Part shown: piece after piece, positions 9,401-17,737 of the stretch | Layout of the letters: each line of letters starts with the position of its first letter | Position numbering within the stretch: position 1 is the stretch's first letter | NCBI GenBank assembly: GCA_003602535.1 | Contig: QQSA01000021.1 | Coordinates: 15,924-68,530, forward strand | DNA length: 52,607 bases | Origin: Candidatus Poseidoniales archaeon | GTDB lineage: Archaea > Thermoplasmatota > Poseidoniia > Poseidoniales > Poseidoniaceae | Direction: 5' to 3' | Notes under the pieces: generated by a model | What the model was told of the DNA's origin: nothing | What the model saw: the letters and a program-made list of their open reading frames with translations, nothing else | Databases searched by the model: none | Program-made: the position numbers and the translations under genes

Positions 9401-9957
9401 TCAATGTCTTGCTTAATGCTACATCAGATAATCTCGAGTTATCGATAAGCATAGACTTGAATCAACAAGAAATAGACAACTTGAATTTGTCAATTACATG
9501 GCTCAGAAATAGTACTGAGATTTCAACAGGAAAAGATTTGTTTGAACCCGCTTGGACTTGTGATGGTAACCAAACAGCCGAATTAGGTCTAATTCTATGT
9601 AACCATACAGGATTTATTGGCCCATGGATTGTTAGTGCTGTAATTTCAGATGGTAAACAAGATATCTATTTCACTTGGTATATTTCCTATGAAGTTTGGC
9701 ATCCTCCAGAGCCAGTCAGCGCTGAAGAAGATGAAACTGAATCAGCATCTGAATTCCAGATGTCTGTTAATCAGCTAGCCTACATTGGTGTTGGTGCAAT
9801 TATTGTGATTTTACTTGCAGTATTGTTATTCGGTGGTAAGAGGCCTCCTAAAAGTCAACAATCTGCATTCGTAGACCCTCGCTATCAATCAATGAATAAC
9901 CAGTATTCTGCAGTTCCTTCTGCGCCTACTTTACCGCCACCGCCGGGGGCATTTTAA
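6469..9957 (+). CDS. Secreted S8 (subtilisin-like) protease with P-domain, TSP3 and MopE-like repeats, membrane anchored
   Basis: Extracellular serine endopeptidase. After an N-terminal hydrophobic signal (CCLILVMILSSMTPIASA) comes a propeptide-like region, then the S8 domain with Asp near residue 194 (IGIVDDG), His near 230 (DAHGTAAAGVAA) and Ser near 411 (GGTSSATPLVSG). A proprotein-convertase P-domain follows (about residues 495-610, ending GTWNHWELIIHGT). The stalk alternates DxDxDG calcium loops with four copies of a motif like DCDDNNSAINPDIVESLDG, which resembles the MopE metal-binding repeat. A transmembrane helix (LAYIGVGAIIVILLAVLLFGG) and a proline-rich cytosolic tail end the protein. 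ATG 6469 fits a TATA box at -24; ATG 6487 is an alternative. It converges on the next gene with stop codons overlapping by 4 nt. Likely role: degradation of dissolved protein at the cell surface. Confidence 0.9.
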   Translation: MVGYGRMNNTPTASQLSVRSCCLILVMILSSMTPIASAQNVAPKFAGATLSENPEDAPLTYSFSPAIRAAFARVSDLSQYSESELESTSKWVVVSSNPIGEATGILANTWYVEVDPSDSLQYFSNLQDSGEIEVAYPLVKRQMTPKWIPNDSYFTDQWHLQNTGQENGVSGEDVNITGAWNDVRGTGIVIGIVDDGLEWDHADLSTNYESSLDYDYCNYDGDPTPSNWDAHGTAAAGVAAATGNNGLGVSGSAPDASLAGLMLIACGNSDSDEANTLSHLNNDIDIYSNSWGPSDDGDILGTAGPLILAAFEDDAYNGRNGLGNIITWAAGNGLGNDDDSNLDAYANSRFTISVTAVGNDGEQTNYGEPGANVLISSPSSDGNGVGITTTDLEGNSGYTSGDYTSSFGGTSSATPLVSGIIALMLEANSNLTWRDVQQILVESARTNDPNDSGWNTNGAGFDFNHKYGFGVIDAGLAVNLSKTWTQLGPEVNISSGQITVSQSIPDNAPSTPVVSSHVVAESLIVESVEVIFDADHTYRSDLDVTLISPDGTESELVNYFANRDSGDDYNEWLFSSVQHWGEVSAGTWTLEVYDDGNQDVGTWNHWELIIHGTEVDLDSDGDGITDSNETDVYGTNPDNPDTDYDGLSDYVEVFTTGTNATDADTDDDFLSDGVEININNTDPFDNDTDGDGLTDGLEVLNYFTDPLVADPDADADSFYWFQDCNDSNDQVYPYALEILNGIDDDCDNLWDEGYNTTDEDSDNLSDYSEYHIHGTNLSNFDTDGDLLSDGDEVLIYFTDPLVKDNDSDFDGWYWFEDCDDNNSAINPDIVESLDGIDNNCRDGVDEDFIGQDSDSDGLLDLFEFNNMTTNPFDPDSDADGLNDGTEYNNLSTNPMDKDSDGDGLEDGEEVLQTLTDPLVPDLDNDSDGFRWFEECDDSNPLINPNQDEFWNGIDDDCDEEIDELVDRLDYLTSTPEEFNVLLNATSDNLELSISIDLNQQEIDNLNLSITWLRNSTEISTGKDLFEPAWTCDGNQTAELGLILCNHTGFIGPWIVSAVISDGKQDIYFTWYISYEVWHPPEPVSAEEDETESASEFQMSVNQLAYIGVGAIIVILLAVLLFGGKRPPKSQQSAFVDPRYQSMNNQYSAVPSAPTLPPPPGAF

Positions 9958-12900
9958 CTTTCAAATTCGAACCAGTTTGATTCACTATTTGTTCGATACC
10001 ATTGCTTACCGTCATGCATTAGCCACGAGTATCCATTCTCATCGATTTGGTCTGCTATAGCATCTATTGGGGGCGCTGCTCCTATCTCGGGTAACAATTT
10101 CTGTTCTGGTTCAAAAAGTGGCGTTTGATCTACATCAGTAATCGGAGCAAACCCCTCAGTCATCATGTTTTCAGCATCTTGAAAATTATCATCTAACTCT
10201 GCTCTGATTCTTTCTAATCGAATACCTTGGTGAGGCCCAAGTAGGCGCAGCATCAGGCTATATTCCCACTTTAGAGCGACTTGCTCTAATTCATCTCTTG
10301 ATTTGGCATTCTCTAATTCTTCTTCATAGCGTGCGCATCTTCCATTACGTGTTACAAAGCCAAATAGAATCCATCCAAATATTGGTAGCCCTCCGAATAT
10401 TCCGATTAAATCCCATGCACCTAGTCCTATTTCTCCAATTTGGACTTCGAAACTATCTATCGGTGTATCATTAGGATCTAGTGGGTCAGTTCCAGAACGA
10501 ATCTCATCCGCATCAGTTACTAGATCATTATCGTCATCAGCATCTGAATTATCTCCAATACCATCTCCATCAGTGTCCAAGCATTCCTGTGCATTGTCCT
10601 TGAACGCATCAACCTCATCCATACATCCATCTGCATCTAAGTCGCCCGGGGAGGCTAGACGAGGTAAGATATCGATAGTATCGTTATATCCATCATTATC
10701 GAAATCGTTCAGATATGGGTCAGCATCTGTTCCATTTTGGTTATCTCCTAGTCCATCACCGTCTTCATCAATCCACTGAGTGGGATTGCTGGGAAACATG
10801 TCATACATTCTTCCTGCAGGATTATCTCCGTAACCATCACCATCTGCATCTGACCACTGTGTGGCATCATTACGAAAAGCATCAGGATTTGTTCCGCTTG
10901 GGTTGTCCCCATATCCGTCACCATCAATATCTCCCCATTGAGTAGGGTCGTTAGGGAATTTGTCAGCTCCAATACCCATTGGGTTGTCGCCCATTCCATC
11001 TCCATCCTTATCCTCGGCTTGAGTAGGGTCGTAAGGAAATGCGTCACTATCATCATCAATACCATCACGGTCAGAATCAGCGTGCCTGTTAGGATCATCA
11101 GGGTATGAATCTCCTAAGTTTCCTAGTGGGTTGTCTCCATATCCATCACCATCACTATCGTTTTGCTGAGTTGGGTCGAATGGAAATGCATCTAGTTCAT
11201 CAGAAACTCCATCTCCATCAGTGTCTAGGTATTCAGTCGGGTCATTAGGGAAGTCATCCCCTTCATCTGACCAGCCATCTCCGTCAGTATCTAAGCAGCC
11301 ATATCTATCGATTGTAGATGTGCCAAAGACAGTAGGGCATGAATCTCCAGCATTACCAAACTCTTCGTCACCATAGGTGTCACCATCTGTGTCGGACCAC
11401 TGTGTGGCGTCTAGATAGAACGCATCCGAGTTATCTCCAACCAAATCTCCATCAGTATCTTGCCATTCTGTGGGGTCATACTTGAATGGGTCAAGAATGT
11501 CTGGGCGGCCATCTCCGTCAGAATCAGGGCAGCCTTTCTCGAACTCCATTGTAGAGTTACCTGGGATTCTTGAGCAATAATCCTCGTAATCTTCGAAGCC
11601 ATCATTGTCATCATCATAATCTTCCAATGCGTCCATACAACCGTCACCATCTAAATCAGAAGTACTGGTTCTAATCCAGCCTGTCATACCTTTAGGACAA
11701 TTATCCAATGTGTCGTTTAATTGGTCATTATCATCATCATCATCTTCAATATCATCATGGCAGCCATCAGAATCATGGTCATTAATTGAGTTGGATATGA
11801 AGTAAGTTATTGATAGAGAACAATAATCTAGAACATCTACAACTAGGTCATTGTCATCATCGAAGTCCAATGAATTTGGGATTTCATCATTGTCAGAGTC
11901 TATGGTCATTATCGAGATATAAATCGATCTTGAACCTTGATTGATTAAATTGTTTCCGAAGGTGATTGATTGTGATTCAAATGTACCAGATAAATGCAAT
12001 TTACCAGATGAGTCTAACTCCATTGCTACCACAGATTCATGATTTGAACCTCCGGCAGACCGAGTCCAAGACGAAGTACCGTTTCTATCGAACTTTGTAA
12101 CAAATATGTCATCACTAGACCCTGTTGGTCCCCAATAAATTCCACCCCCAAAGGAAACAATATCAGAACCTGCGAATCCAGATACTATGATGTTGTTTGA
12201 ACCGTCGATTAAAACACTCCTTGGGTTAACATAGCAACTGCAATCAAAGTTTTTCGCCCATTCCCAAACTCCATTTTTGGATATTTTGGCCAAGAATCCG
12301 TTGGTCGAACCAGTACCTGAAAATGAATTATTTCCAATCTCTATTCCACTGTAATAATCTCCAATCAAAATTACATCAGAGTTGTTATCTAACTTTATAT
12401 CCCATATCCAATTTGTGCTCTGTGAATATGTAGGTGTCTGAACCCAATCTACTGAACCAGAATTGTTTATTTTCATAACTAAAAATTGCCTAAGAGAACC
12501 AGTTAAGGAATACTGAGCTATGTTTGTGTTACCGCTCCAATAACCTGACAAGTATGTGTTATCATTTTCATCAATAGCAATGGATGTGAAATACAGACCT
12601 TCTGATGCATATGTAGTTGAAGAAATTAAATTTCCTGCTGGGCTAAATTTTGATAGGATTCCATCATTACTTCCGTAGTTTGAGTACGCAACAACTATGT
12701 CGCCAGAAGATTCTACCGCTATTGAAAATGGACCTAAGGTATGACCTAGAGATGTAACCCATTCCCATGTTCCATTTGCTGATATTTTTGAGATATATCC
12801 CTCATGACTGATTGATGTAGTCGGATAAACATCGTAGTCCCCAAAACTAACTGTTCTTGAACCATATAACGATTTGAAGTATGATGTTATAATCAATCCA

Positions 12901-14162
12901 TCATTGTCATCAACTGCGATAGAACATCTATATTCTGGCCTTTGGCTGAAAGTTACAAGTGGCATTGTAGCATCCTGACCTTCAACTGAAGAGACCCATA
13001 AACAGGTATGGTTTGAAGAAAACTTTGCTACGAACGGTGCCACAGGAGTACTGGTAGATGATAAGTTGTGATATAAGTAGCAATTTTGTCCAAGATTGAC
13101 ATCGTCTCTAGTAGTCCCGTACACATAAATCTCTCCGGTGGAAGTAAATGCATAATCAATGATATCTTGGTCAGCGTTTGTTCCTAAAGAAATTCCTGAT
13201 TCCCAACCGAGAGGTTCGTTTATTGTGACATTAAATTTACCATTTGAGTTGGTTTGCCAGGGGTAGTCAAGGTGGCTGGTTTCGTTGAATACTGTGGCAG
13301 CAGCAGCTTGTTGCAGTTCTAGAACGAGGCCGTTTGATAGGCTTGTAGAATGAGATAGACCGACAGGATCGTTACCTGTAATCGTTGCATAGATTACCGC
13401 TGCAGCAAGATAAGAGCCGGAAAGTGAAGGATGACTTCCGTCACCTGTGTAGAGATTGTAGAACGTGTTTCCTGAATTAGTAGGCGTTCCACCCTCGGCT
13501 ACAATCTTGTCATGTATGTGCTCGAAAGCTAGGCCGACTGGTGCGACCCATGCGGTATCTCCATTGGCAGTAATGTTATCTCTGTAATCTAAGTAACCAC
13601 TTGCTAACTCATCTTGCATGTTTGAGAAATTAGAGAATCTTTGATTGTAGCCGTGCCAAGGATTAGCACCGTCTCCAGCTCGACGACCCCAAGTCATCAT
13701 CAGTACAGTCTCTCCACCATTATCTTCGATAACTTCAGCAAGTTCAACAGCGCCATCGTTGCTATTGATCCAATACGTATCTGTTCTTGGCAAGCCAGGA
13801 ACTTGGCTTTGGTCCTGCAATACAACCCAGTCCCATCCGCCATTGTTGAGTGTGGTATTCCATTGGTGGCCTGACGTTGCTACATTGCTAGCATGCTGTG
13901 ATAGTAACATACCACCACCATTGAGGCTTGAAACATTAGCCGGCTGTGAAGCAGCATTCATCACACCATCAACCAGATTGTGAAGTGAATTAGAGGCGAC
14001 GTAACTGTTTCCCATCAGAAGAATATCTGCTGGTCCTTGTCCTTGGCCGGGTCCTTCTTTAGATTCAAATTCCTCATCTAGGTAGTTCAAATCAACTGAT
14101 TGATATGGCATTAAGCACATCATGGCCATTACGGTTACCACAACCCAAGGCTTTGCTGTCAT
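9954..14162 (-). CDS. Giant secreted SGNH-like/beta-propeller protein with Asp-rich repeats and membrane anchor
   Basis: 1402 residues; precise function unknown. A signal peptide (MTAKPWVVVTVMAMMCLMPY) precedes a domain of about 230 residues with SGNH-hydrolase traits. Block I reads LLMGNSYVASNS (GNS instead of GDS), an internal block reads WVVLQDQSQVPG, and a final block is GDGSHPSLSGSYLAA, supplying possible Asp/His catalytic residues. Residues about 320-740 are repeated beta-strand units of the form GxWxWVxSxG or ISKNGVWEWAKNF, resembling propeller-type repeats. Residues about 745-1255 are TSP3-like DxDGDGxGDN repeats. A transmembrane helix (LIGIFGGLPIFGWILFGFV) is followed by a cytosolic domain of about 100 residues ending in a Trp-rich motif (YSWLMHDGKQWYR). 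Start codon is ATG. The protein parallels its neighbours in architecture, which suggests a common surface-display scheme. Confidence 0.8.
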   Translation of the reverse strand: MTAKPWVVVTVMAMMCLMPYQSVDLNYLDEEFESKEGPGQGQGPADILLMGNSYVASNSLHNLVDGVMNAASQPANVSSLNGGGMLLSQHASNVATSGHQWNTTLNNGGWDWVVLQDQSQVPGLPRTDTYWINSNDGAVELAEVIEDNGGETVLMMTWGRRAGDGANPWHGYNQRFSNFSNMQDELASGYLDYRDNITANGDTAWVAPVGLAFEHIHDKIVAEGGTPTNSGNTFYNLYTGDGSHPSLSGSYLAAAVIYATITGNDPVGLSHSTSLSNGLVLELQQAAAATVFNETSHLDYPWQTNSNGKFNVTINEPLGWESGISLGTNADQDIIDYAFTSTGEIYVYGTTRDDVNLGQNCYLYHNLSSTSTPVAPFVAKFSSNHTCLWVSSVEGQDATMPLVTFSQRPEYRCSIAVDDNDGLIITSYFKSLYGSRTVSFGDYDVYPTTSISHEGYISKISANGTWEWVTSLGHTLGPFSIAVESSGDIVVAYSNYGSNDGILSKFSPAGNLISSTTYASEGLYFTSIAIDENDNTYLSGYWSGNTNIAQYSLTGSLRQFLVMKINNSGSVDWVQTPTYSQSTNWIWDIKLDNNSDVILIGDYYSGIEIGNNSFSGTGSTNGFLAKISKNGVWEWAKNFDCSCYVNPRSVLIDGSNNIIVSGFAGSDIVSFGGGIYWGPTGSSDDIFVTKFDRNGTSSWTRSAGGSNHESVVAMELDSSGKLHLSGTFESQSITFGNNLINQGSRSIYISIMTIDSDNDEIPNSLDFDDDNDLVVDVLDYCSLSITYFISNSINDHDSDGCHDDIEDDDDDNDQLNDTLDNCPKGMTGWIRTSTSDLDGDGCMDALEDYDDDNDGFEDYEDYCSRIPGNSTMEFEKGCPDSDGDGRPDILDPFKYDPTEWQDTDGDLVGDNSDAFYLDATQWSDTDGDTYGDEEFGNAGDSCPTVFGTSTIDRYGCLDTDGDGWSDEGDDFPNDPTEYLDTDGDGVSDELDAFPFDPTQQNDSDGDGYGDNPLGNLGDSYPDDPNRHADSDRDGIDDDSDAFPYDPTQAEDKDGDGMGDNPMGIGADKFPNDPTQWGDIDGDGYGDNPSGTNPDAFRNDATQWSDADGDGYGDNPAGRMYDMFPSNPTQWIDEDGDGLGDNQNGTDADPYLNDFDNDGYNDTIDILPRLASPGDLDADGCMDEVDAFKDNAQECLDTDGDGIGDNSDADDDNDLVTDADEIRSGTDPLDPNDTPIDSFEVQIGEIGLGAWDLIGIFGGLPIFGWILFGFVTRNGRCARYEEELENAKSRDELEQVALKWEYSLMLRLLGPHQGIRLERIRAELDDNFQDAENMMTEGFAPITDVDQTPLFEPEQKLLPEIGAAPPIDAIADQIDENGYSWLMHDGKQWYRTNSESNWFEFES
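10440..11920 (-). repeat. TSP3-like repeat region within the 1402-residue protein
   Basis: Reverse-strand units of about 70-85 bp encode DSDGDGYGDNPxGxxxDxFPNDPTQW. At least a dozen copies are recognisable. The repeats have diverged individually, so this is not a recent duplication. Confidence 0.8.
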
Positions 14163-14210
14163 AGTCTAACTAAGAGGCTATACACCATAACAATTGGCGT
14201 TACAAAATCG

Positions 14211-14468
14211 TTACATGTCTGCTGAATTATCCTCTGAATCATCTGTGCTTTTGCTAAATGTTTTGATCCATTTGAACAATATTCGTGAAAATACCATTGA
14301 GAATGCTAGGAATATCAGGGAGTACCACCATGGACCTGATGATTCTGTTGCTATCAACCAAGTTACAATTAGTATTCCTGCGCCATAAAATGCACGGAAA
14401 ATAGCGAATATAATGAATGACTTGAAGACATTGCTTGCCAATATATTTTGTAGACGTGAATCATTCAT
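14211..14468 (-). CDS. Small two-helix membrane protein
   Basis: About 85 residues, not recognised. Two hydrophobic segments are visible (FKSFIIFAIFRAFYGAGILIV and WWYSLIFLAFSMVFSRILF), followed by an acidic tail (STDDSEDNSADM). A GTG at 14477 overlaps the upstream stop (GTGA). The ATG at 14468, three codons later, is used here; both are possible. The tight coupling to the alkaline-phosphatase-superfamily membrane protein upstream implies translational coupling and perhaps a shared complex. It does not look like a known subunit. Confidence 0.6.
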   Translation of the reverse strand: MNDSRLQNILASNVFKSFIIFAIFRAFYGAGILIVTWLIATESSGPWWYSLIFLAFSMVFSRILFKWIKTFSKSTDDSEDNSADM

Positions 14469-14473
14469 CTGAT

Positions 14474-17134
14474 TCACATTCCACTACTGGTTTTGATGGA
14501 ATTTTTGTTTAGCCATTTGTCATACAGCATATAAGATAAAGTGACACCGGCAATTAATGCACAGAATAAAATGTCCCAAACCAGCTTGAAAACTATTCTT
14601 GGGAAGTCAGGAGAAATTGATAGTTGCATTGCTAAGAATGATACTCTGATAATTATCGCCATAAATGTAAATCTGATATCCCAACCGTTTGTTCTGAACA
14701 AGTTGAAGAACATTATTCCGACTAATACCGCAGGACCTGCACCCATGAATCCTACCCATGTGTTACTAGGAGATATCCGGTCTCCGATATAACCTCCTCT
14801 GAGAATTAAATTTCCTGGATTAATTTCTCTAGTGTGGAATAGTCCTTCAGTTTGTCCTAGTGTTGCCCACCATGCGTACCACATTCCAATGGGAATAATT
14901 GCTAGCATAGCTAAACGGCTTAAGTCAGATTTTTTATTCTCATTTCTGGTTTTAAGGAAATCCCATTCCTTGTTTATTATTGATTCAGTTGCACCGAAGA
15001 AGAACATACTTGTTGCTCCAGCCCAGGCACCCCAGCTCATTATTAACCATGCAAATGCACAGTAATGGAAGATAATTGATGACAGTTTCTTATTCGAGAA
15101 ATAATTGTAAATTGACATTGCAAATCCTATGCACAACACAGATAACATAATCCAATCGACAGTGTTGCTATTTTGACTAACCATTACAGGTATAGTCGCC
15201 ATTGTAGCAGATATAGCAATTCCATTTGTAAGTGGAATGTCTTTGTTCCGAGTAGCATAGATTAAAGTTGAAACAAATGCTATTGCAGCTGCCATCATCA
15301 CCATTCCAAAGTCATAGGATAGTGTCCAAAATATCATCTTGCGATTTGCTGAGAATCCATGAATCCTATGATCTGAATAGAATACAGTGGTAAATAATAC
15401 GCCCAATAGAGGGTAAAGAATGAATTTTGAAGTTCTTTCATTTTCTTTATCTGGAAGGAAAGTCTTCTTGTCGAGAACGAATAACAACAAAATTGCAAAA
15501 GCAATAACTGTAAATCTAGTTTCTACATAGATTAACATGAACGCCATCATTGTAGCAATACATGTTTGCGATGCATTACGTTTACGTTCGTCCAAATGAT
15601 TGGATTTTGTAATATAATATGCAATTCCTAATAATGCAATAGCAAGCAAAGCTAATCTGTACTCATAATAAAGTAGAGTTATTGCTAAAATAACATAGAT
15701 ATATGCTAGTTTTTTCAGCTGATTTTCATTAACTCTATCTGCTTTGGCAGTGTAATATGTAATTGCAAAAAATGCTATAGGGATGAATAGTCCAAGTGTA
15801 TAATAAATTCCAGTCAAATCTTCTCGTTTGTAGGCAAGAATTATTGAGGTTGTAAATAATAACTGTAGAGTTACTAAATCCATAATCATAATTTTTGGGT
15901 TATCTCCATCTTCCTTTAGAATTCTATAAAGTACTATGCTCAACAATAAAATTGAAAAAATAGTGACAAAAATATCAATTCCTCTAATTCCGATTTCATT
16001 ACCTGGGATTTTATTCCATTCAATATTGTCCGAACTAAGGCCTTCAACATAGTTATGACCATTTTCTTCCATCCATGAATTTCTTGCTAGTGCTGCATCC
16101 CAGTTCCATTGTTCATATGCAGCGATTTTTTCATCACTCAAGTCAAATGCTTCTAAAGGGATTTTGCCATGTACTGCATGGGGGAATGGAAGTGAGAAGA
16201 GGATAGATGGGAGAGTAGCTAGGTCTCTTTGAACCATGTCCTTAATTACCGCTTTTTTGATATTAGGGCCCCACATGAAGGCTGCAGTTTCACGTATAAT
16301 CATGTCTGGAGCGCCATGTTGGCCTGAATCAGTAAGTCCATGATCAGAAGTAACTACAACCGTCCAACTTTCAGGAACTATTCGGAATATTTCTTCAAGA
16401 GAATCATCAAGCATGGTTAATTTTTCCAGATATGTTTCTCCTACTCCATATCTGTGCCCAACACTGTCTAAACCTGCCAAATGAGCAACAATAACATTGG
16501 GTGCTCTGTCATAACCTTCAGGAGGATTGCCTTCAACCCAGGATTTTAACTCTACAAATCCTTCTTCATCGCCTTGATAATAATCTGCATGTCCATATCT
16601 GTGCTTTGCAAATGGAATAATTTCTCTGTCTGGGTAAAGGTCTTTCCAAACATAATCTCCTAGGATTCCAAATGTGTGATCATATTCTCCATCTCCGTCA
16701 CCGTCATGAGTACTAACTAAGTTCCATCCATCTGGAGTTCCTGGATGAACTGGATGGAAATTATTCAATCCTTCATTAGGTCTAGAAGGTACGCCAGTTG
16801 CCATTTCTTTGACACAAACAGCGGTCATAGTTATTGGATTAGATAGCATTTCCATATATGCTCCATCTGCAACCCTTCTATTCAGATTAGGCATATATTC
16901 AGAATTACTCATTTCAGCCCTTCTTCCACCGTCTAGAACAACGAATAATAGTCCCTCCGATAATGGTTCATCCGGGAATGGATTTGGTTCAACAGCCATC
17001 TCATCGGTTGGGTTCGGTGAATCAGAAACAATGTAGTCCCCAGTGATGAGGAAAGAGGGTAGTGAAATAATCACAATGGCTAAAACAGCCTTGTGATATT
17101 TGTTGTTCAACCACGAGATGCTTTCTTCCCCCAA
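14474..17134 (-). CDS. Alkaline-phosphatase-superfamily membrane protein resembling GPI ethanolamine-phosphate transferase
   Basis: 886 residues. One N-terminal helix (AVLAIVIISLPSFLITG) precedes an outward-facing domain (about residues 60-330). That domain carries the metal/nucleophile set of the phosphodiesterase branch: VVLDGGRR (Asp68), PITMTAVCVKEMATG (nucleophile Thr102 or 104), HLAGLDSVGHRYG and SDHGLTDSGQHG. The order and the xTMT...TG block resemble eukaryotic PIG-O/PIG-N/PIG-G, which add phosphoethanolamine to GPI glycans. The rest is 12 or more transmembrane helices, also as in those enzymes. The start is TTG 17134: no ATG exists before residue 46, and a later start would lose the first helix. 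An AT-rich box lies about 24 nt upstream. A role in decorating archaeal lipid or surface glycans is inference; a nucleotide pyrophosphatase-like activity is the alternative. Confidence 0.75.
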   Translation of the reverse strand: MGEESISWLNNKYHKAVLAIVIISLPSFLITGDYIVSDSPNPTDEMAVEPNPFPDEPLSEGLLFVVLDGGRRAEMSNSEYMPNLNRRVADGAYMEMLSNPITMTAVCVKEMATGVPSRPNEGLNNFHPVHPGTPDGWNLVSTHDGDGDGEYDHTFGILGDYVWKDLYPDREIIPFAKHRYGHADYYQGDEEGFVELKSWVEGNPPEGYDRAPNVIVAHLAGLDSVGHRYGVGETYLEKLTMLDDSLEEIFRIVPESWTVVVTSDHGLTDSGQHGAPDMIIRETAAFMWGPNIKKAVIKDMVQRDLATLPSILFSLPFPHAVHGKIPLEAFDLSDEKIAAYEQWNWDAALARNSWMEENGHNYVEGLSSDNIEWNKIPGNEIGIRGIDIFVTIFSILLLSIVLYRILKEDGDNPKIMIMDLVTLQLLFTTSIILAYKREDLTGIYYTLGLFIPIAFFAITYYTAKADRVNENQLKKLAYIYVILAITLLYYEYRLALLAIALLGIAYYITKSNHLDERKRNASQTCIATMMAFMLIYVETRFTVIAFAILLLFVLDKKTFLPDKENERTSKFILYPLLGVLFTTVFYSDHRIHGFSANRKMIFWTLSYDFGMVMMAAAIAFVSTLIYATRNKDIPLTNGIAISATMATIPVMVSQNSNTVDWIMLSVLCIGFAMSIYNYFSNKKLSSIIFHYCAFAWLIMSWGAWAGATSMFFFGATESIINKEWDFLKTRNENKKSDLSRLAMLAIIPIGMWYAWWATLGQTEGLFHTREINPGNLILRGGYIGDRISPSNTWVGFMGAGPAVLVGIMFFNLFRTNGWDIRFTFMAIIIRVSFLAMQLSISPDFPRIVFKLVWDILFCALIAGVTLSYMLYDKWLNKNSIKTSSGM

Positions 17135-17153
17135 TACGATTTCAATAATTCAT

Positions 17154-17163
17154 AGATATATCA
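17154..17163 (-). promoter_or_regulatory. Candidate TATA box of the phosphatase-superfamily gene
   Basis: The reverse strand reads gatatatcta centred about 24 nt before the TTG start at 17134. This supports a leaderless transcript beginning at the TTG. The rest of the 189-nt divergent spacer (17135-17323) shows only A/T-rich sequence and the SD of the ferritin-like gene. Confidence 0.35.
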
Positions 17164-17323
17164 CTTGTTGCAGTAGATGTAAAGAAAATGTCGAACCAAT
17201 ATGATTTATTGAATGCGGAATAAACTCAATGCAGATTAATGCAAGGTTTTTTGTAAAGGTTTACTTTTGCTCCAATCATAGAAGGAGTAGTGAAATTATT
17301 TCGTCTAGCCTAAAGGTGGTAAA

Positions 17324-17737
17324 ATGTCAGAACTATTAAAAAAAATGAACAAAGCACTAGGATTAGAATTGCGCGCGATAAATATGTATGCACATTATGC
17401 TGCTTATGTCAAAGGTTTACATCGATTGCAACTAGAACCGCTTTTCCAAAGTGAAGCAACCGAATCAATGTTACATGCAGCAACAATTCGGAATGCAATC
17501 GTCAAGCATGGCGGCAAATGTGTCACTGAGAGGGATTCTAATCCAATAAATCATACAGAAAATTACAGAGACATGTTACAGGGTGCCCTAGATACCGAAA
17601 TCAAAGCGGCTGCTACATATGGCGAACTTTTGCAAATGCTTGAAGATATAGATGATCGAGAATTGTATGATAGTGTTGAACAGATTTACTTAACAGAGTT
17701 AAGATCAGTCGAAGAAATGAGATTGCTTTTGAATTAA
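17324..17737 (+). CDS. Ferritin-like diiron protein (bacterioferritin/rubrerythrin-type four-helix bundle)
   Basis: 137 residues, predicted all-helical. Carboxylate/histidine positions fit a diiron four-helix bundle: Glu in LGLELRAINMYAHYA, an E-x-x-H-like pair in EATESMLHAATIRN, Glu in DTEIKAAATYGELL, and Glu in YLTELRSVEEM. Such proteins store iron or detoxify peroxide in the cytosol. The length is shorter than classic ferritin (about 165 residues) and close to ferritin-like proteins of the DUF2202/bacterioferritin group, so the exact subfamily is open. An SD (AAGGTGG) precedes ATG 17324 by about 5 nt. It is convergent with the CD36-like gene, overlapping by 4 nt. Confidence 0.7.
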   Translation: MSELLKKMNKALGLELRAINMYAHYAAYVKGLHRLQLEPLFQSEATESMLHAATIRNAIVKHGGKCVTERDSNPINHTENYRDMLQGALDTEIKAAATYGELLQMLEDIDDRELYDSVEQIYLTELRSVEEMRLLLN

